Below are positions 35,077 to 43,714 of a DNA stretch of 60,963 bases, piece by piece. The notes under the pieces were generated by a model that searched no databases, was not told the origin of the DNA, and saw nothing but the letters and a program-made list of their open reading frames with translations. Position 1 is the stretch's first letter; each line of letters opens with the position of its first letter. The position numbers and the translations under genes were made by a program. The stretch comes from a bacterium (GTDB taxonomy: Bacteria > Vulcanimicrobiota > Xenobia > Xenobiales > JADMJV01), in the NCBI GenBank assembly GCA_018780265.1, contig JADMJV010000065.1, positions 1 to 60,963 of the forward strand, written 5' to 3'.

Positions 35077-36201
35077 ATGCAACTTCTTTTTCTGCTCTCC
35101 CTATCCAATCCGGCTGCGGGCCAACCCGAACGCCCCCGCTGTCGCGATCTGGGCATTTGTCCTGGCACATTAAAACCGGGACCCTACAACGCCATTACCG
35201 ACGTGGATGGGGTGCGAGTGGGCCAGGCCAGTTTGCGATCCGGCCAGGGCAAACTGACCCCAGGACAGGGCCCGGTGCGCACCGGCGTGACTGCCATACT
35301 GGGAGCCCCCGACCCTTGGAAAGTGCGTCTGCCCGCAGCCACCTTTGTACTCAACGGCAATGGCGAGATGACGGGCATGGCCTACCTCAACGACATCGGA
35401 CTGCTGGAGTCGCCCATTTTGTTAACCAACACGCTCAATGTGGGACGAGTGGCAGACGCAGCCGTGAGCTGGCTGATCCAGCGCAATCCTCAGATTGGCA
35501 TCAGAGACGATGTGCCCATTGCCGTGGTAGCCGAATGCGACGACAGCACCCTGAATGACATCCAGGGGCGCCACGTAGGCGAAGCTCAGGTGATGGCAGC
35601 CCTCAATGGGGCCTGCAGCGGGCCGGTAGAGGAAGGCGATGTGGGAGCCGGCACCGGTATGGTTGCCTATCAGTTTAAGGGCGGCATCGGCACTTCCTCG
35701 CGCCAGGTCGAGGGCTACACGGTGGGCGTGCTGGTGATGGCCAACATGGGAGTGAGGTCCGAGTTCACCGTGCTGGGGGTGCCGGTGGGGCTGCACCTGC
35801 CCGAGGAGGCTCTGTCGCGCAACACCCAAGGATCACTGATTGTGGTGGTGGCCACTGACGCTCCCGTTTCTCAATCTCAGTTGTCGCGGATGGCCCGCCG
35901 GGCCGGCCTGGGACTGGCCCGCACCGGAGCGGTGTCCCATCATGGCAGTGGCGACTTGGTGCTGGCCTTTAGCACGGCCAACGCCGTGCCCCGAGTCAGT
36001 CAGGAGAAGTTGATGAATACCCGCTGGCTGCCCGACCAGCAACTCGATCCGCTCTACCAGGCCGTGGTCGAAGCCACCGAAGAATCGATTTTGAATTCGC
36101 TGCTGCGGGCGCACACCACCGTGGGCCGCGACGGCAACACCGCCATCGCCCTTCCCATCGAACCACTACGTCAGTTATTGACGCGCTTTGGACGTCTGTA
36201 A
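35077..36201 (+). CDS. P1/DmpA-family aminopeptidase (S58), secreted
   Basis: 374 aa from ATG 35077, which has GGTGAGA upstream and starts a short signal peptide (LLFLLSLSNPAAGQ). N-terminus DLGICPGTLKPGPYNAITDV and the GVRVG motif are diagnostic. The self-cleavage site of DmpA proteins is seen as QG|SLIVVVATDAP, nucleophile Ser near residue 253. Such N-terminal nucleophile hydrolases split themselves into two chains and act as L-aminopeptidases/D-amidases or beta-aminopeptidases. Divergent from the kinase gene, sharing its ~65-base upstream gap. Confidence 0.88.
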   Translation: MQLLFLLSLSNPAAGQPERPRCRDLGICPGTLKPGPYNAITDVDGVRVGQASLRSGQGKLTPGQGPVRTGVTAILGAPDPWKVRLPAATFVLNGNGEMTGMAYLNDIGLLESPILLTNTLNVGRVADAAVSWLIQRNPQIGIRDDVPIAVVAECDDSTLNDIQGRHVGEAQVMAALNGACSGPVEEGDVGAGTGMVAYQFKGGIGTSSRQVEGYTVGVLVMANMGVRSEFTVLGVPVGLHLPEEALSRNTQGSLIVVVATDAPVSQSQLSRMARRAGLGLARTGAVSHHGSGDLVLAFSTANAVPRVSQEKLMNTRWLPDQQLDPLYQAVVEATEESILNSLLRAHTTVGRDGNTAIALPIEPLRQLLTRFGRL

Positions 36202-36206
36202 ATCGC

Positions 36207-36563
36207 TCATACTCCCAGCCAGCTTTGCAGCTCCACCCAGGTGTGTTTGATGATACCCAGGGTCTGGCAGTAGTATTTGAGCACCAGCCATTCCGGGTCG
36301 GAGAGCTCTCCGTCGACCCAAACCAGGCGAGTGGCCAGGCGCAAAAATTCACGTCGAGACCCCGGGTCGGGACAGGCCACCACCAGATCGGAATCTTTGG
36401 GACGGGGTGGGGCCTCAGCCAGCAAAGCGTCCTGCAGGCTAGGGTCGACGCCCAACTGCTGGAACAGATCTCTCAGAAACTGGATCTCCTCGTCCCGAAG
36501 TTGTCCATCACTCCAGGCCAGATAGGCCAGACCATTGAGCAAAACCGGTTGAGCAGGAATCAT
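36207..36563 (-). CDS. TerB-like protein
   Basis: 118 aa, all helical. Two half-repeats with the TerB signature: LAYLAWSDGQLRDEEIQFLR near the start and LATRLVWVDGELSDPEWLVL near the end (aliphatic-A-x-D-G-x-hydrophilic-E). TerB-like folds bind metal and occur in tellurite-resistance and stress complexes, but also as stand-alone proteins of unknown role. Convergent with the peptidase gene 5 bases away. Confidence 0.7.
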   Translation of the reverse strand: MIPAQPVLLNGLAYLAWSDGQLRDEEIQFLRDLFQQLGVDPSLQDALLAEAPPRPKDSDLVVACPDPGSRREFLRLATRLVWVDGELSDPEWLVLKYYCQTLGIIKHTWVELQSWLGV

Positions 36564-36656
36564 GGCGGGCTCTTCTCGGCCGACGCAGCAGTGCCTTCAG
36601 GTTAGAACTGATCCAGGTCATACTCATGATCGAAGCTACCCACTAGGATCGATGCG

Positions 36657-38414
36657 ATGAGAATCATTCTCCTGTTTCTGCTGGCATGCCTTTGGGCAGT
36701 GCCCCTGCAAGCTCAAACGGACCAGGATCGGGCCATTCAGGCGGTTATTTCATTCTTGGACAAGATGGGAGACAGCCAGGCAGCCAACACGTTGCGCTCC
36801 GGCTGGGGCAACCAGATCACCATGGGCGCCACCAAAGACAACGACAATGCTCAAACCAGCCCAGGTACGCCCAACATTCGATTCAACTCGAAGATGGCCA
36901 ACGAAATCATGAAGGGGGGCCAAGTCGACCCTCGGGCCGTGGCCGATTGGGCCGCTACTTTTAAACACGAGCTACGCCACACCACCCAAAGCCCTACTCA
37001 ATGGGCCGGCTCCTTCTGGCAAAACGAGGCCGGAGCAGGCCACCCGTGCGAAGCGTCGGCCTGGGGGGAGGGCTTTCAAGCTTATCGCAACTGGCTGGAA
37101 ACGGCCCAGAACAAACTGGCCGGGGCGCGCTCGGAGGCAGAGCGGGTCGAGGCCGCCAGACTGGTGCGCGATCTCAGTGATGGTTTCAGAGAATACTACA
37201 ACAACTACCCCAAAGAGTATGGATCCGTTCAGGTGGACACCCGGGATGGACCGATGAACCTGGCCGAAGCCGCCGGGGAGGCCGACAAAGCCAGCGCCAG
37301 TGTGTCGCGCTATGTCAAAGACGAAAGCTTCAGCACCGCCCTGGGCCCACGCCAGACCCGCGTCAAGGCGGGTACAACCATGACCTTTACAGCCATGCCC
37401 AAAGGAGGCGTGCCGTTTTATACCTACCATTGGAGCGCCGATGGACAAGCACTGCCGGATACCGGAAAATCCATCACTCGCACAGCTACAGTTAGCGAAA
37501 CCGTCAGCGTCGAGGTATGGGACGTGCGCGGTAGAAAAGTGTCGGCATCCAGCCAGGTGACCGTGGAGGAGACCGCCCTGTCCCTCACGTTGCCTCCCAG
37601 CCTGCAGGTGCAACCGGGCGAGGAGTTCACGGTGGAAGCCAAGGTCAAAGGGGGACGCAAGCCCTTTATCTTTCGCTGGACTTCTAACGGAAAGGCTTCT
37701 TCGGTAACCTCGGCCGGACTGCGCGGAAAGCGCGATCAAGATTCCACCTTGAGTGTGACCGTAGAGGATGCCGCCAAGCACACGGCCACGGCCAGCTGCA
37801 AGATCAATGTAAGCCTGGAGGCCACGGCCAGTCCCGCCGACCTGGAAATTCAGCCCAACCAACCCTTCAGCCTGGCCGTGCAGCCGCGTGGTGGTTGCCC
37901 GCCCTACACCTACAGTTGGAGCGAGGGCGGCTCAACGGTGGGCACAGGGCCTCGCTACAGTGGAAAGAGGGCGGCCGACAGCACTTTTGTGGTGGAGGTC
38001 CGCGACGCCCGAGGCCAGACCGCCCAGGATACCTGTCGCGTCAAACTGGGCGTGCTGCCCCGGGACGGGGTCTACAGTGGCCGATTCCGGGGCATTGGTA
38101 AGAGCAGCAAGGATAAATCTGGAACCTCCACCAGCGGAATGATGACCCTGCAGGTGCGCGGCTCCAGGGTCACAGGAAGGGTGGGGGGAAGTTACGGAGG
38201 CGACCCCTTTACAGGAACCGTGGCCGGTTCGATCGATGCTCAGGGGAATCTCAACTGCACTCTTAACGGCCAGTTCAGTTCGGAGGGGGGCTTCTCATTT
38301 ACCGGCTGGATTCGCGGGCGCGTGGCCAATCAGGTAGGCAAAGGCACCTTTGGTGCCGCCAACTCCTGGGATACCCCCACCGGCTCGTGGGAGGTCTCTT
38401 GGAAAAGTCCCTAA
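36657..38414 (+). CDS. Secreted protein with HExxH motif and PKD/Ig-like repeats
   Basis: 585 aa. Signal peptide residues 1-19 (LLACLWAVPLQAQ). Residues ~20-215 contain H104-E-L-R-H108 in TFKHELRHTTQ, a zincin-type motif, with a later EASAWGEGFQAY segment that might give the third ligand; no known peptidase family matched by eye. Then three Ig/PKD-like modules of ~85 residues (~220-305, 306-390, 391-460), each with a Y/F-x-W core such as PFYTYHWSADGQALPD and PPYTYSWSEGG, and a Gly/Ser-rich beta C-terminal domain. Overlaps the downstream lectin-like gene by 28 bases. Confidence 0.6.
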   Translation: MRIILLFLLACLWAVPLQAQTDQDRAIQAVISFLDKMGDSQAANTLRSGWGNQITMGATKDNDNAQTSPGTPNIRFNSKMANEIMKGGQVDPRAVADWAATFKHELRHTTQSPTQWAGSFWQNEAGAGHPCEASAWGEGFQAYRNWLETAQNKLAGARSEAERVEAARLVRDLSDGFREYYNNYPKEYGSVQVDTRDGPMNLAEAAGEADKASASVSRYVKDESFSTALGPRQTRVKAGTTMTFTAMPKGGVPFYTYHWSADGQALPDTGKSITRTATVSETVSVEVWDVRGRKVSASSQVTVEETALSLTLPPSLQVQPGEEFTVEAKVKGGRKPFIFRWTSNGKASSVTSAGLRGKRDQDSTLSVTVEDAAKHTATASCKINVSLEATASPADLEIQPNQPFSLAVQPRGGCPPYTYSWSEGGSTVGTGPRYSGKRAADSTFVVEVRDARGQTAQDTCRVKLGVLPRDGVYSGRFRGIGKSSKDKSGTSTSGMMTLQVRGSRVTGRVGGSYGGDPFTGTVAGSIDAQGNLNCTLNGQFSSEGGFSFTGWIRGRVANQVGKGTFGAANSWDTPTGSWEVSWKSP

Positions 38415-39358
38415 TTTTGTGTCTGATTTTGCTGGTGACACCCGCCTTTGCCCAGGCGGACCTGGAGATAGAGACGCGATGTGTCCCGCAAGGGCGACTG
38501 GGACGACTGATCACCCAGATCCATAATCGCTCGAAGCGGCCTCAGTCCCTGAAGCTGCCGGCGGGAGCCGTCTATGAGTGCCCCTCTGGACCCATCTTCC
38601 TGGCCGAATCCATAGACGTCCAGGTGGGTCCCGGCCAGAGCCGGCAACTGGAAAGCCTGGTTATCCCCATGCGAGGGGAGGTAGTGGCGGGTATCTGTCG
38701 AGCCAGCACCGACCGCAAATATTCCGCACCCTTTCGCCTCACCAACCAGGCCCTGCGACTGGTGCAGGGGCGCCCGCCTTTGACCCTGATCATGGCCGTC
38801 TGGCCGATGCTTCAGTTGAGCGGCGGCGGTCAACCCGAAGAGGACCGCCTGATGGCCCAGGTGGCGGAGGCCCTGGGCAACGACCCTTCCAAGATCGCGG
38901 AAACCCAAGCCTTCCGCTCTCAAATCGACAAGATGGTGCCTGGGATTGTCTCGACCGCGCCCGTTCCACCCGTCAGACACAGCCCCTCCGACCGCGTGCT
39001 GGCCGGCATCCCTATGCCCAGCGGAGCCGTGCTGGAATCCCCCAATCGTCAGTACCGCTTTGTGATTCAGGTCGATGGAAACTGTGTGATCAGCAGCCGT
39101 GAAGGACAGCCGCTCTGGGGCACGGCCACTCAATTGCCCGGCTGTCGTTTGCTGTTGGGAAGTCGGGGGCGACTGATGCTGGTCTCCGCCTCAGGAGAGT
39201 CCCGGTGGGAAACCGGACAGGATGGGCCAGCCGGTGAGTATCACCTGCAGATGCAAGACGACGGAAATCTGGTCATCTATCGTCGCATCGGGAGAGATCA
39301 ATTTACCGCCCACTGGGCCTCCCAACGAGAGGGTCGATCCTTCGCTGTCCCGCGCTAG
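38387..39358 (+). CDS. Secreted protein with bulb-type lectin domain
   Basis: 323 aa from GTG 38387; TTG 38399 just after GGGAGGT is an alternative. Signal sequence ILCLILLVTPAFAQA. N-terminal ~120 residues form a beta domain; a Pro-rich linker follows; residues ~205-320 resemble bulb (mannose-binding) lectins, with repeated strand motifs and the diagnostic QMQDDGNLVIY. Only one clear QxDxNxVxY carbohydrate site is seen. It overlaps the HExxH/PKD gene, so the two are translationally coupled and probably act together outside the cell. Confidence 0.65.
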   Translation: MGGLLEKSLILCLILLVTPAFAQADLEIETRCVPQGRLGRLITQIHNRSKRPQSLKLPAGAVYECPSGPIFLAESIDVQVGPGQSRQLESLVIPMRGEVVAGICRASTDRKYSAPFRLTNQALRLVQGRPPLTLIMAVWPMLQLSGGGQPEEDRLMAQVAEALGNDPSKIAETQAFRSQIDKMVPGIVSTAPVPPVRHSPSDRVLAGIPMPSGAVLESPNRQYRFVIQVDGNCVISSREGQPLWGTATQLPGCRLLLGSRGRLMLVSASGESRWETGQDGPAGEYHLQMQDDGNLVIYRRIGRDQFTAHWASQREGRSFAVPR

Positions 39359-39474
39359 GTGCCTCACCTCACAAGCGGGACTTTGAAGCCAGCGTCCCGG
39401 GGCCGCCCCTCAACGCAAAATTTTACCCATGCAAAGTAAACGCACTCTGATCTGAGGAAAAGAGGAATGCTCGC

Positions 39475-40773
39475 TCAAAAGCCTCTCTGACCACCGTGGG
39501 GCCCCCTCCCATGAGAACCCTGCAAAAGCTGCAACAACTGCCTGGCTGCCTCCTCGAACCCCTCACTCGATGCCCTTTGTAGAGCCGCCTGCCCCAACCG
39601 CGCTCCCACCTCCGGCTCCCTCAACAGCCCCGAAATCGCCTGCCACAGCTGCCCATCCGAACCCGCCTCGACCACCCGCCCGCAACTCTCATCCACCGTA
39701 GCGTCCACCCCATAACTGCGCACTGCCACAATCGGACAGCCTGCTGCCATCGCCTCCATGATCGTCAGCCCGTAGCTCTCGTGCCGCGAACACACCACAA
39801 ACTGCGATGCCAGTTCCAAGGCGGCCCGCTTATCTGCCCCTCCCAAATGCCCCGCGAAAATCACCCTTACCCGCCGCAGCGAACGCGCCAGCCCCTGCAA
39901 CCGTGCCAAAAACCGTTGCCCCATCATATAACTCGGCGCCCCCACAATGGCCACCGTCAACCCCGGCGGAATCTCCCCTCGCTCCTCCCCAATCTTGAGA
40001 GCGCGCAAAAGCGCATCTTGCGACTTCTCCGGCGAAATCCGTGACAACGTCGCCAACAACGGTGTGCGCGGATGCAACTCCCACTGCAAACGCAACCGCT
40101 CCTTGGCGGCCTCCACCTCGCTCGGTGTAGGTGCTGACACCGGTGCCCCCCACGGAATCACTCGCACCCGGCCTGTCGGCATCTCTGGATAAGACTCCTC
40201 CAAAATCGACTTCATCCGGGCTGACGGGACCACCAGGTAACGGCAATGATCGGCTGCCTGCTGCTGCTTATCGAACACCAACTGCAACAAATTCGGCCAC
40301 GGCAACAGACTCGACTTACGGTGCAGCCACGTCCACCAAAACGTCGGCAGCAAATCCCCCAAATAAAAGCGCTGAAAGTAATCGACCACATCCACGTGCA
40401 GAATGCTCACACAGTCCACCCCGGCTCGGGCCAACCGTGCAAAAGCCGGCCCCTCCGAAATATCGTGCGCAAGCACCACCGGCCTCGGCCGCATCGCCAA
40501 AATCCGCTCGCTGGCCCCCTCTTCAAACCGGCGCGAAAAGGCCGCGTACTCCAGCTCGCTCAACTGCGAAGGAATGCCCTCGCCCAGCCCGGCCACGCGC
40601 ACATATTCCACCCCCTCTGGCGCCGTCGGCCCGCTCCCTATCAAGCTCAAGCGCACCGACCCCGCCCACAACCGGCACAGCCGCTCGCACACAGCCGCCC
40701 CTCCCCCCAGCGGAACCCTCTCCGAATCATAGCCGCCGTGGGCTGCCGTCATCACCACATGCATCGCCGGCAT
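39475..40773 (-). CDS. GT4-family glycosyltransferase
   Basis: About 432 aa. ATG 40773 or 40764 is preferred over the upstream start because strand beta-1 and the nucleotide-binding loop (MHVVMTAAHGGYDSE, VPLGGGAAV) start there; no ribosome site decides it. The C-terminal Rossmann half has RVRVIPWGAP, LSRISPEKSQDALLRA, and the donor-site E-x7-E in SYGLTIMEAMAAGCPIVAV. Retaining GT-B fold enzyme using a nucleotide sugar; acceptor unknown. It stands alone between convergent and divergent neighbours. Confidence 0.85.
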   Translation of the reverse strand: MPAMHVVMTAAHGGYDSERVPLGGGAAVCERLCRLWAGSVRLSLIGSGPTAPEGVEYVRVAGLGEGIPSQLSELEYAAFSRRFEEGASERILAMRPRPVVLAHDISEGPAFARLARAGVDCVSILHVDVVDYFQRFYLGDLLPTFWWTWLHRKSSLLPWPNLLQLVFDKQQQAADHCRYLVVPSARMKSILEESYPEMPTGRVRVIPWGAPVSAPTPSEVEAAKERLRLQWELHPRTPLLATLSRISPEKSQDALLRALKIGEERGEIPPGLTVAIVGAPSYMMGQRFLARLQGLARSLRRVRVIFAGHLGGADKRAALELASQFVVCSRHESYGLTIMEAMAAGCPIVAVRSYGVDATVDESCGRVVEAGSDGQLWQAISGLLREPEVGARLGQAALQRASSEGFEEAARQLLQLLQGSHGRGPHGGQRGF

Positions 40774-40847
40774 TTGGCCAAAATTAGGAGTAAAGCCTCT
40801 CGCGTCGGGTAAGAAAGTGCCCACATGTAACAAAGGAGACCCTACCT

Positions 40848-41384
40848 ATGGCGAAGACCGCACACGACCCCTCCATGATCCTCAAACCCGGATGCTATGA
40901 TGGCCTCAACCAGCAAATTGTCAACGAAATGCACGCCTCCCTGCAGTACAACGCAATCGCCTCCTACTTTGACAGCGAAGGCCTCCCCGCCCTGGCCGGC
41001 CACTTCAACCGCCAGGCCGACGAAGAGCGCACCCACGCTCTCAAATTCGTCAAATACCTCCACGACGCCGGTGCCCGGCCCCTCTTCAAGTCCATCCCCG
41101 ACGTCCGCAATGACTTCAAGTCTGCCTCGGACGCCGTCCAGTGCGCCCTCGAGGGCGAACTCAAAGTCACCTCCCAGATCAACGACCTCGTAGGCACCGC
41201 CTCCAAGCAAAACGACTACATGACCCACACCTTCCTGCAGTGGTTTGTCACCGAGCAACTCGAAGAAGTCTCTACCGTCAGCACCCTCTTGCAGATCATC
41301 AAACACGCCGGCCCCAGCCTCCTCCTTGTCGAAGACCACGTCCGCCGCATGGCCGCCGCCGCTCCTGAAGAAGCCGATGCGTAA
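40848..41384 (+). CDS. ftn: Bacterial non-heme ferritin
   Basis: 178 aa, four-helix ferritin. Ferroxidase ligands appear in NEMHASLQYNAIASYF and QADEERTHALKFVKYL (Glu-Glu-x-x-His), with a later QLEEVSTVSTLLQ helix. The N-terminus has ~10 extra residues. Oxidises and stores iron as a 24-mer in the cytoplasm. GGAG 9 bases upstream of the ATG. The SCO gene starts inside its last codons. Confidence 0.92.
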   Translation: MAKTAHDPSMILKPGCYDGLNQQIVNEMHASLQYNAIASYFDSEGLPALAGHFNRQADEERTHALKFVKYLHDAGARPLFKSIPDVRNDFKSASDAVQCALEGELKVTSQINDLVGTASKQNDYMTHTFLQWFVTEQLEEVSTVSTLLQIIKHAGPSLLLVEDHVRRMAAAAPEEADA

Positions 41385-41949
41385 AGTCCTCCTCCTCCTC
41401 TTGCTGCTGACCCAAATCCTCCTGGCCGACCCCACCGGGTCCACCCTCAAAGTCGGCCAGAAAGTGCCTGACTTCACCCTCACCAACCAGCACAGCAAGC
41501 AGGTCAGCCTCAAAGACTTTAAAGGCAAAGTGGTGCTGGTCACCTTCCTTTACACCCAGTGCCCCTACCCCGAGAAATGTCCCATGCTGGCCCAAAAACT
41601 AGGCAAAACCCGGGACCTCCTCGACCAAATCGAAAATGCCAAAGACCAGTTTCAAGTCATCTCCATCACCCTTGACCCCAAACGTGACACCCCTGAAAAC
41701 CTCAAAAAATACGCCCAGGGTCAGGACGAAGACACCACCAACTGGACCTTTCTCACCGGCAAACCCACCGACGTCAACAAAGTCGCCTCCCTCTTCGGCG
41801 TCATTTACTTCACCGAAAAAGGCGTCATCGACCACAACATGCGCACGGCCGTACTTGATCGCGACCAAAAGCTCGTGAAAATCTTCACCGGCAACGACTG
41901 GAAACCCGGCGAGGTCGCCTCGCTGGTGCGCGACCTGGTCAACCCCTAA
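41377..41949 (+). CDS. SCO1/SenC-like copper chaperone
   Basis: 190 aa from ATG 41377, overlapping the ferritin stop by 8 bases; the longer frame into ferritin is a shadow. Signal or anchor LLLLLLLTQILLA. Thioredoxin fold with KVPDFTLTNQHSKQVSLKDF and GKVVLVTFLYTQC; copper-site cysteines in CPYPEKC (the five-residue-spaced form) and His in DHNMRTAVLD. It probably delivers copper to the CuA centre of the oxidase encoded 5 kb away. Next gene starts 2 bases later. Confidence 0.88.
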   Translation: MRKVLLLLLLLTQILLADPTGSTLKVGQKVPDFTLTNQHSKQVSLKDFKGKVVLVTFLYTQCPYPEKCPMLAQKLGKTRDLLDQIENAKDQFQVISITLDPKRDTPENLKKYAQGQDEDTTNWTFLTGKPTDVNKVASLFGVIYFTEKGVIDHNMRTAVLDRDQKLVKIFTGNDWKPGEVASLVRDLVNP

Positions 41950-41951
41950 CC

Positions 41952-42578
41952 TTGCTGGGCCAGGCGCGTCACCGCTTTGAGCCAGCCAAACAGTACCTGG
42001 GCCAGCGCCTGGGTCGTTTGGGCATTTCCCCCTGGCTCATCACCCTGTCGGGCCTGGCCCTCGCCTTTATCGCCTCGTGGGCTTACCTCAAAGTAGGCCC
42101 CCTGGCGGCGGCACTCATCGGCGCCGCCGCTTCCCTCACCGACTTCGTCGACGGCGCCGTAGCCCGCTACCAGCAGCGCCAGAGCGCCTGGGGCAACTAC
42201 CTCGAGGCCATAGTCGACCGCCTGGTCGAGCTCATTCTCCTGCTCACCCTCGCCCCTGACCTCGGCCCCGTGGTGGCCTGGGCCATCGCCGCCAGCATGT
42301 TCATCAGCTACTGCAAACCGCGCGTGGCCCTGGTCGTCCCTGCCGACAACCACGACTGGCCCGGCTGCGGCGACCACGCCGACCGCATGGTTATCCTGCT
42401 CGTCTCCATGGCCCTCTGCCAGACCTCATTCAGCCTCGGAAAAATCGGCATCGCTCTACTCACTGCCATAAGCCTCCTGGGCAGCGCCCAGCGCCTCCAC
42501 TACGCCTATCGCCTCATCGCTGCGCACGAGGCGTCTCTGCGTAGTACCAGCGCCCAAACACCACCGTCACCGAAATGA
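41952..42578 (+). CDS. CDP-alcohol phosphatidyltransferase family protein
   Basis: 208 aa, TTG start. About five to six membrane segments. The family motif D-x2-D-G-x2-A-R-x8-G-x3-D-x3-D is present as DFVDGAVAR, eight residues, then GNYLEAIVD: the third Asp is Glu. It transfers a phospho-alcohol group from CDP-lipid in phospholipid synthesis; the particular alcohol is unknown. Its end overlaps the convergent ctaG by 65 bases. Confidence 0.82.
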   Translation: MLGQARHRFEPAKQYLGQRLGRLGISPWLITLSGLALAFIASWAYLKVGPLAAALIGAAASLTDFVDGAVARYQQRQSAWGNYLEAIVDRLVELILLLTLAPDLGPVVAWAIAASMFISYCKPRVALVVPADNHDWPGCGDHADRMVILLVSMALCQTSFSLGKIGIALLTAISLLGSAQRLHYAYRLIAAHEASLRSTSAQTPPSPK

Positions 42579-43329
42579 ACATGACCGCCATGGCTGCCAG
42601 TTTCATGATAATCGCCCCCAACTGCTGATCCATCATTGGATTCAACTGCACAATGCGGGGTGCGCTCACATAAGTCGGGTAAAACGACTTATTCATAAAA
42701 GCCAGCAAAAAGAACAACGGAAACTGCAAAATAGCTCCCGCCAGCAAATACAACAACTGAAACCCGTAATGCAAACGGGGCCGCACTTCCAGCGGCGGAA
42801 TCAAAGGCCACCACTGCAACATGGCCGCCCCCATAAAAGTGGCGTGCTCCAAAAAATGGATCTTCGAATCGCGCAGCGCCCACTCATACAGTCCCGGAAT
42901 GTGCCACACATAAAAGACCAGATTGAACGCTAGCAAAGCCACTATCGGCTGACTGAAAAAGCGCAGCACCGGCGCGCTCCAGTCCATATCCAAAAACGGC
43001 TTGACCACCCACGGCGGAGTGCCCAGCAACCACAGCACCGGCACCGGAAACACCAATATCACGTGCTGAAACATGTGGGCGCTAAACAAATAGCGTTCCG
43101 AAAGCTCATCCAACGGCGAAGCAACCGCCCAAAACACCAACAGCGTCCCCAGGTGGAACCCGGCCGCCCGCCAGCGCGAAAAAACCGCTCCCGGCGCCAA
43201 ATACGTGCGGGCCGGCCCCAGAGCCAGGCAATACAGCACCGTCAGCGCCACCAGTCCCTCAATCACGCCGGGATCGGGGTGCCAGTGCCATTCCCAGGCC
43301 ACCGTCTCCAAATTGGTTAAGGTTGTCAT
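42514..43329 (-). CDS. ctaG: CtaG-type (caa3) cytochrome c oxidase assembly protein
   Basis: 271 aa, seven membrane segments. Matches the caa3_CtaG family: WHWHPDPGVIEGL near the start, FSAHMFQHVILVFPVPVLW and FYVWHIPGLYEWALRD with conserved histidines. Helps assemble the oxidase, probably in copper insertion. Last gene of the minus-strand oxidase operon; its ATG overlaps the cytochrome c stop. Confidence 0.87.
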   Translation of the reverse strand: MTTLTNLETVAWEWHWHPDPGVIEGLVALTVLYCLALGPARTYLAPGAVFSRWRAAGFHLGTLLVFWAVASPLDELSERYLFSAHMFQHVILVFPVPVLWLLGTPPWVVKPFLDMDWSAPVLRFFSQPIVALLAFNLVFYVWHIPGLYEWALRDSKIHFLEHATFMGAAMLQWWPLIPPLEVRPRLHYGFQLLYLLAGAILQFPLFFLLAFMNKSFYPTYVSAPRIVQLNPMMDQQLGAIIMKLAAMAVMFISVTVVFGRWYYAETPRAQR

Positions 43330-43673
43330 AGGGTAGTCAGGTAATCAACCAGTTCCTTCATCTCCGGGTCAGACAGTTGCCCAAAGCCGGGCATCCCGTT
43401 AATATAGCCCCGCACAACCCGGCGCCCCGGGTCTCTCAGAGACTCTTCCAGATAGGCCCGATTGCTCCGCTTGCCAATTCCCGCCAGGGGCGGCCCCATC
43501 TTGCCGTTCATCCCCGGCAAGTCCACCCGGTGACACTTCCCGCACTCGTAGCGATACATCAGGCGCACCCCGGGCACCTCGCGCAGTCCGGGCGGGCACA
43601 CCGGGGCAGACGGCTCCATCCACCCCATCCACCCATAACCGCAAACGGCCAGCCCCAGCCAGATCAGCAGCAC
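43326..43673 (-). CDS. Membrane-anchored c-type cytochrome
   Basis: 115 aa. The open frame extends to 43739, but that part contains a perfect terminator hairpin, so GTG 43673, directly starting the hydrophobic anchor LLIWLGLAVCGYGW, is the better start. Heme site CGKCH near residue 46-50, axial Met likely in NGMPGFGQL. Mono-heme cytochrome probably donating electrons to the oxidase. It lies between a terminator and ctaG. Confidence 0.75.
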   Translation of the reverse strand: MLLIWLGLAVCGYGWMGWMEPSAPVCPPGLREVPGVRLMYRYECGKCHRVDLPGMNGKMGPPLAGIGKRSNRAYLEESLRDPGRRVVRGYINGMPGFGQLSDPEMKELVDYLTTL

Positions 43674-43676
43674 ACG

Positions 43677-43706
43677 AAAAAACGACCGGGGTTTCCCCCG
43701 GTCGTT
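43677..43706 (-). terminator. Strong intrinsic terminator inside the oxidase operon
   Basis: On the minus strand: AACGACCGGGG, loop GAAA, CCCCGGTCGTT, running into TTTTTT. The 11-bp stem (43681-43706) is perfect with a stable GNRA loop. It follows the CoxIV gene and precedes the cytochrome c/ctaG pair. Confidence 0.9.
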
Positions 43707-43714
43707 CTTACCGC

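Noticed and set aside
35015..35168. N-terminal 52-residue extension of the Ser/Thr kinase.
   Set aside because: It overlaps the start of the divergent peptidase and has no kinase-like sequence; ATG 35012 is at the expected domain edge.
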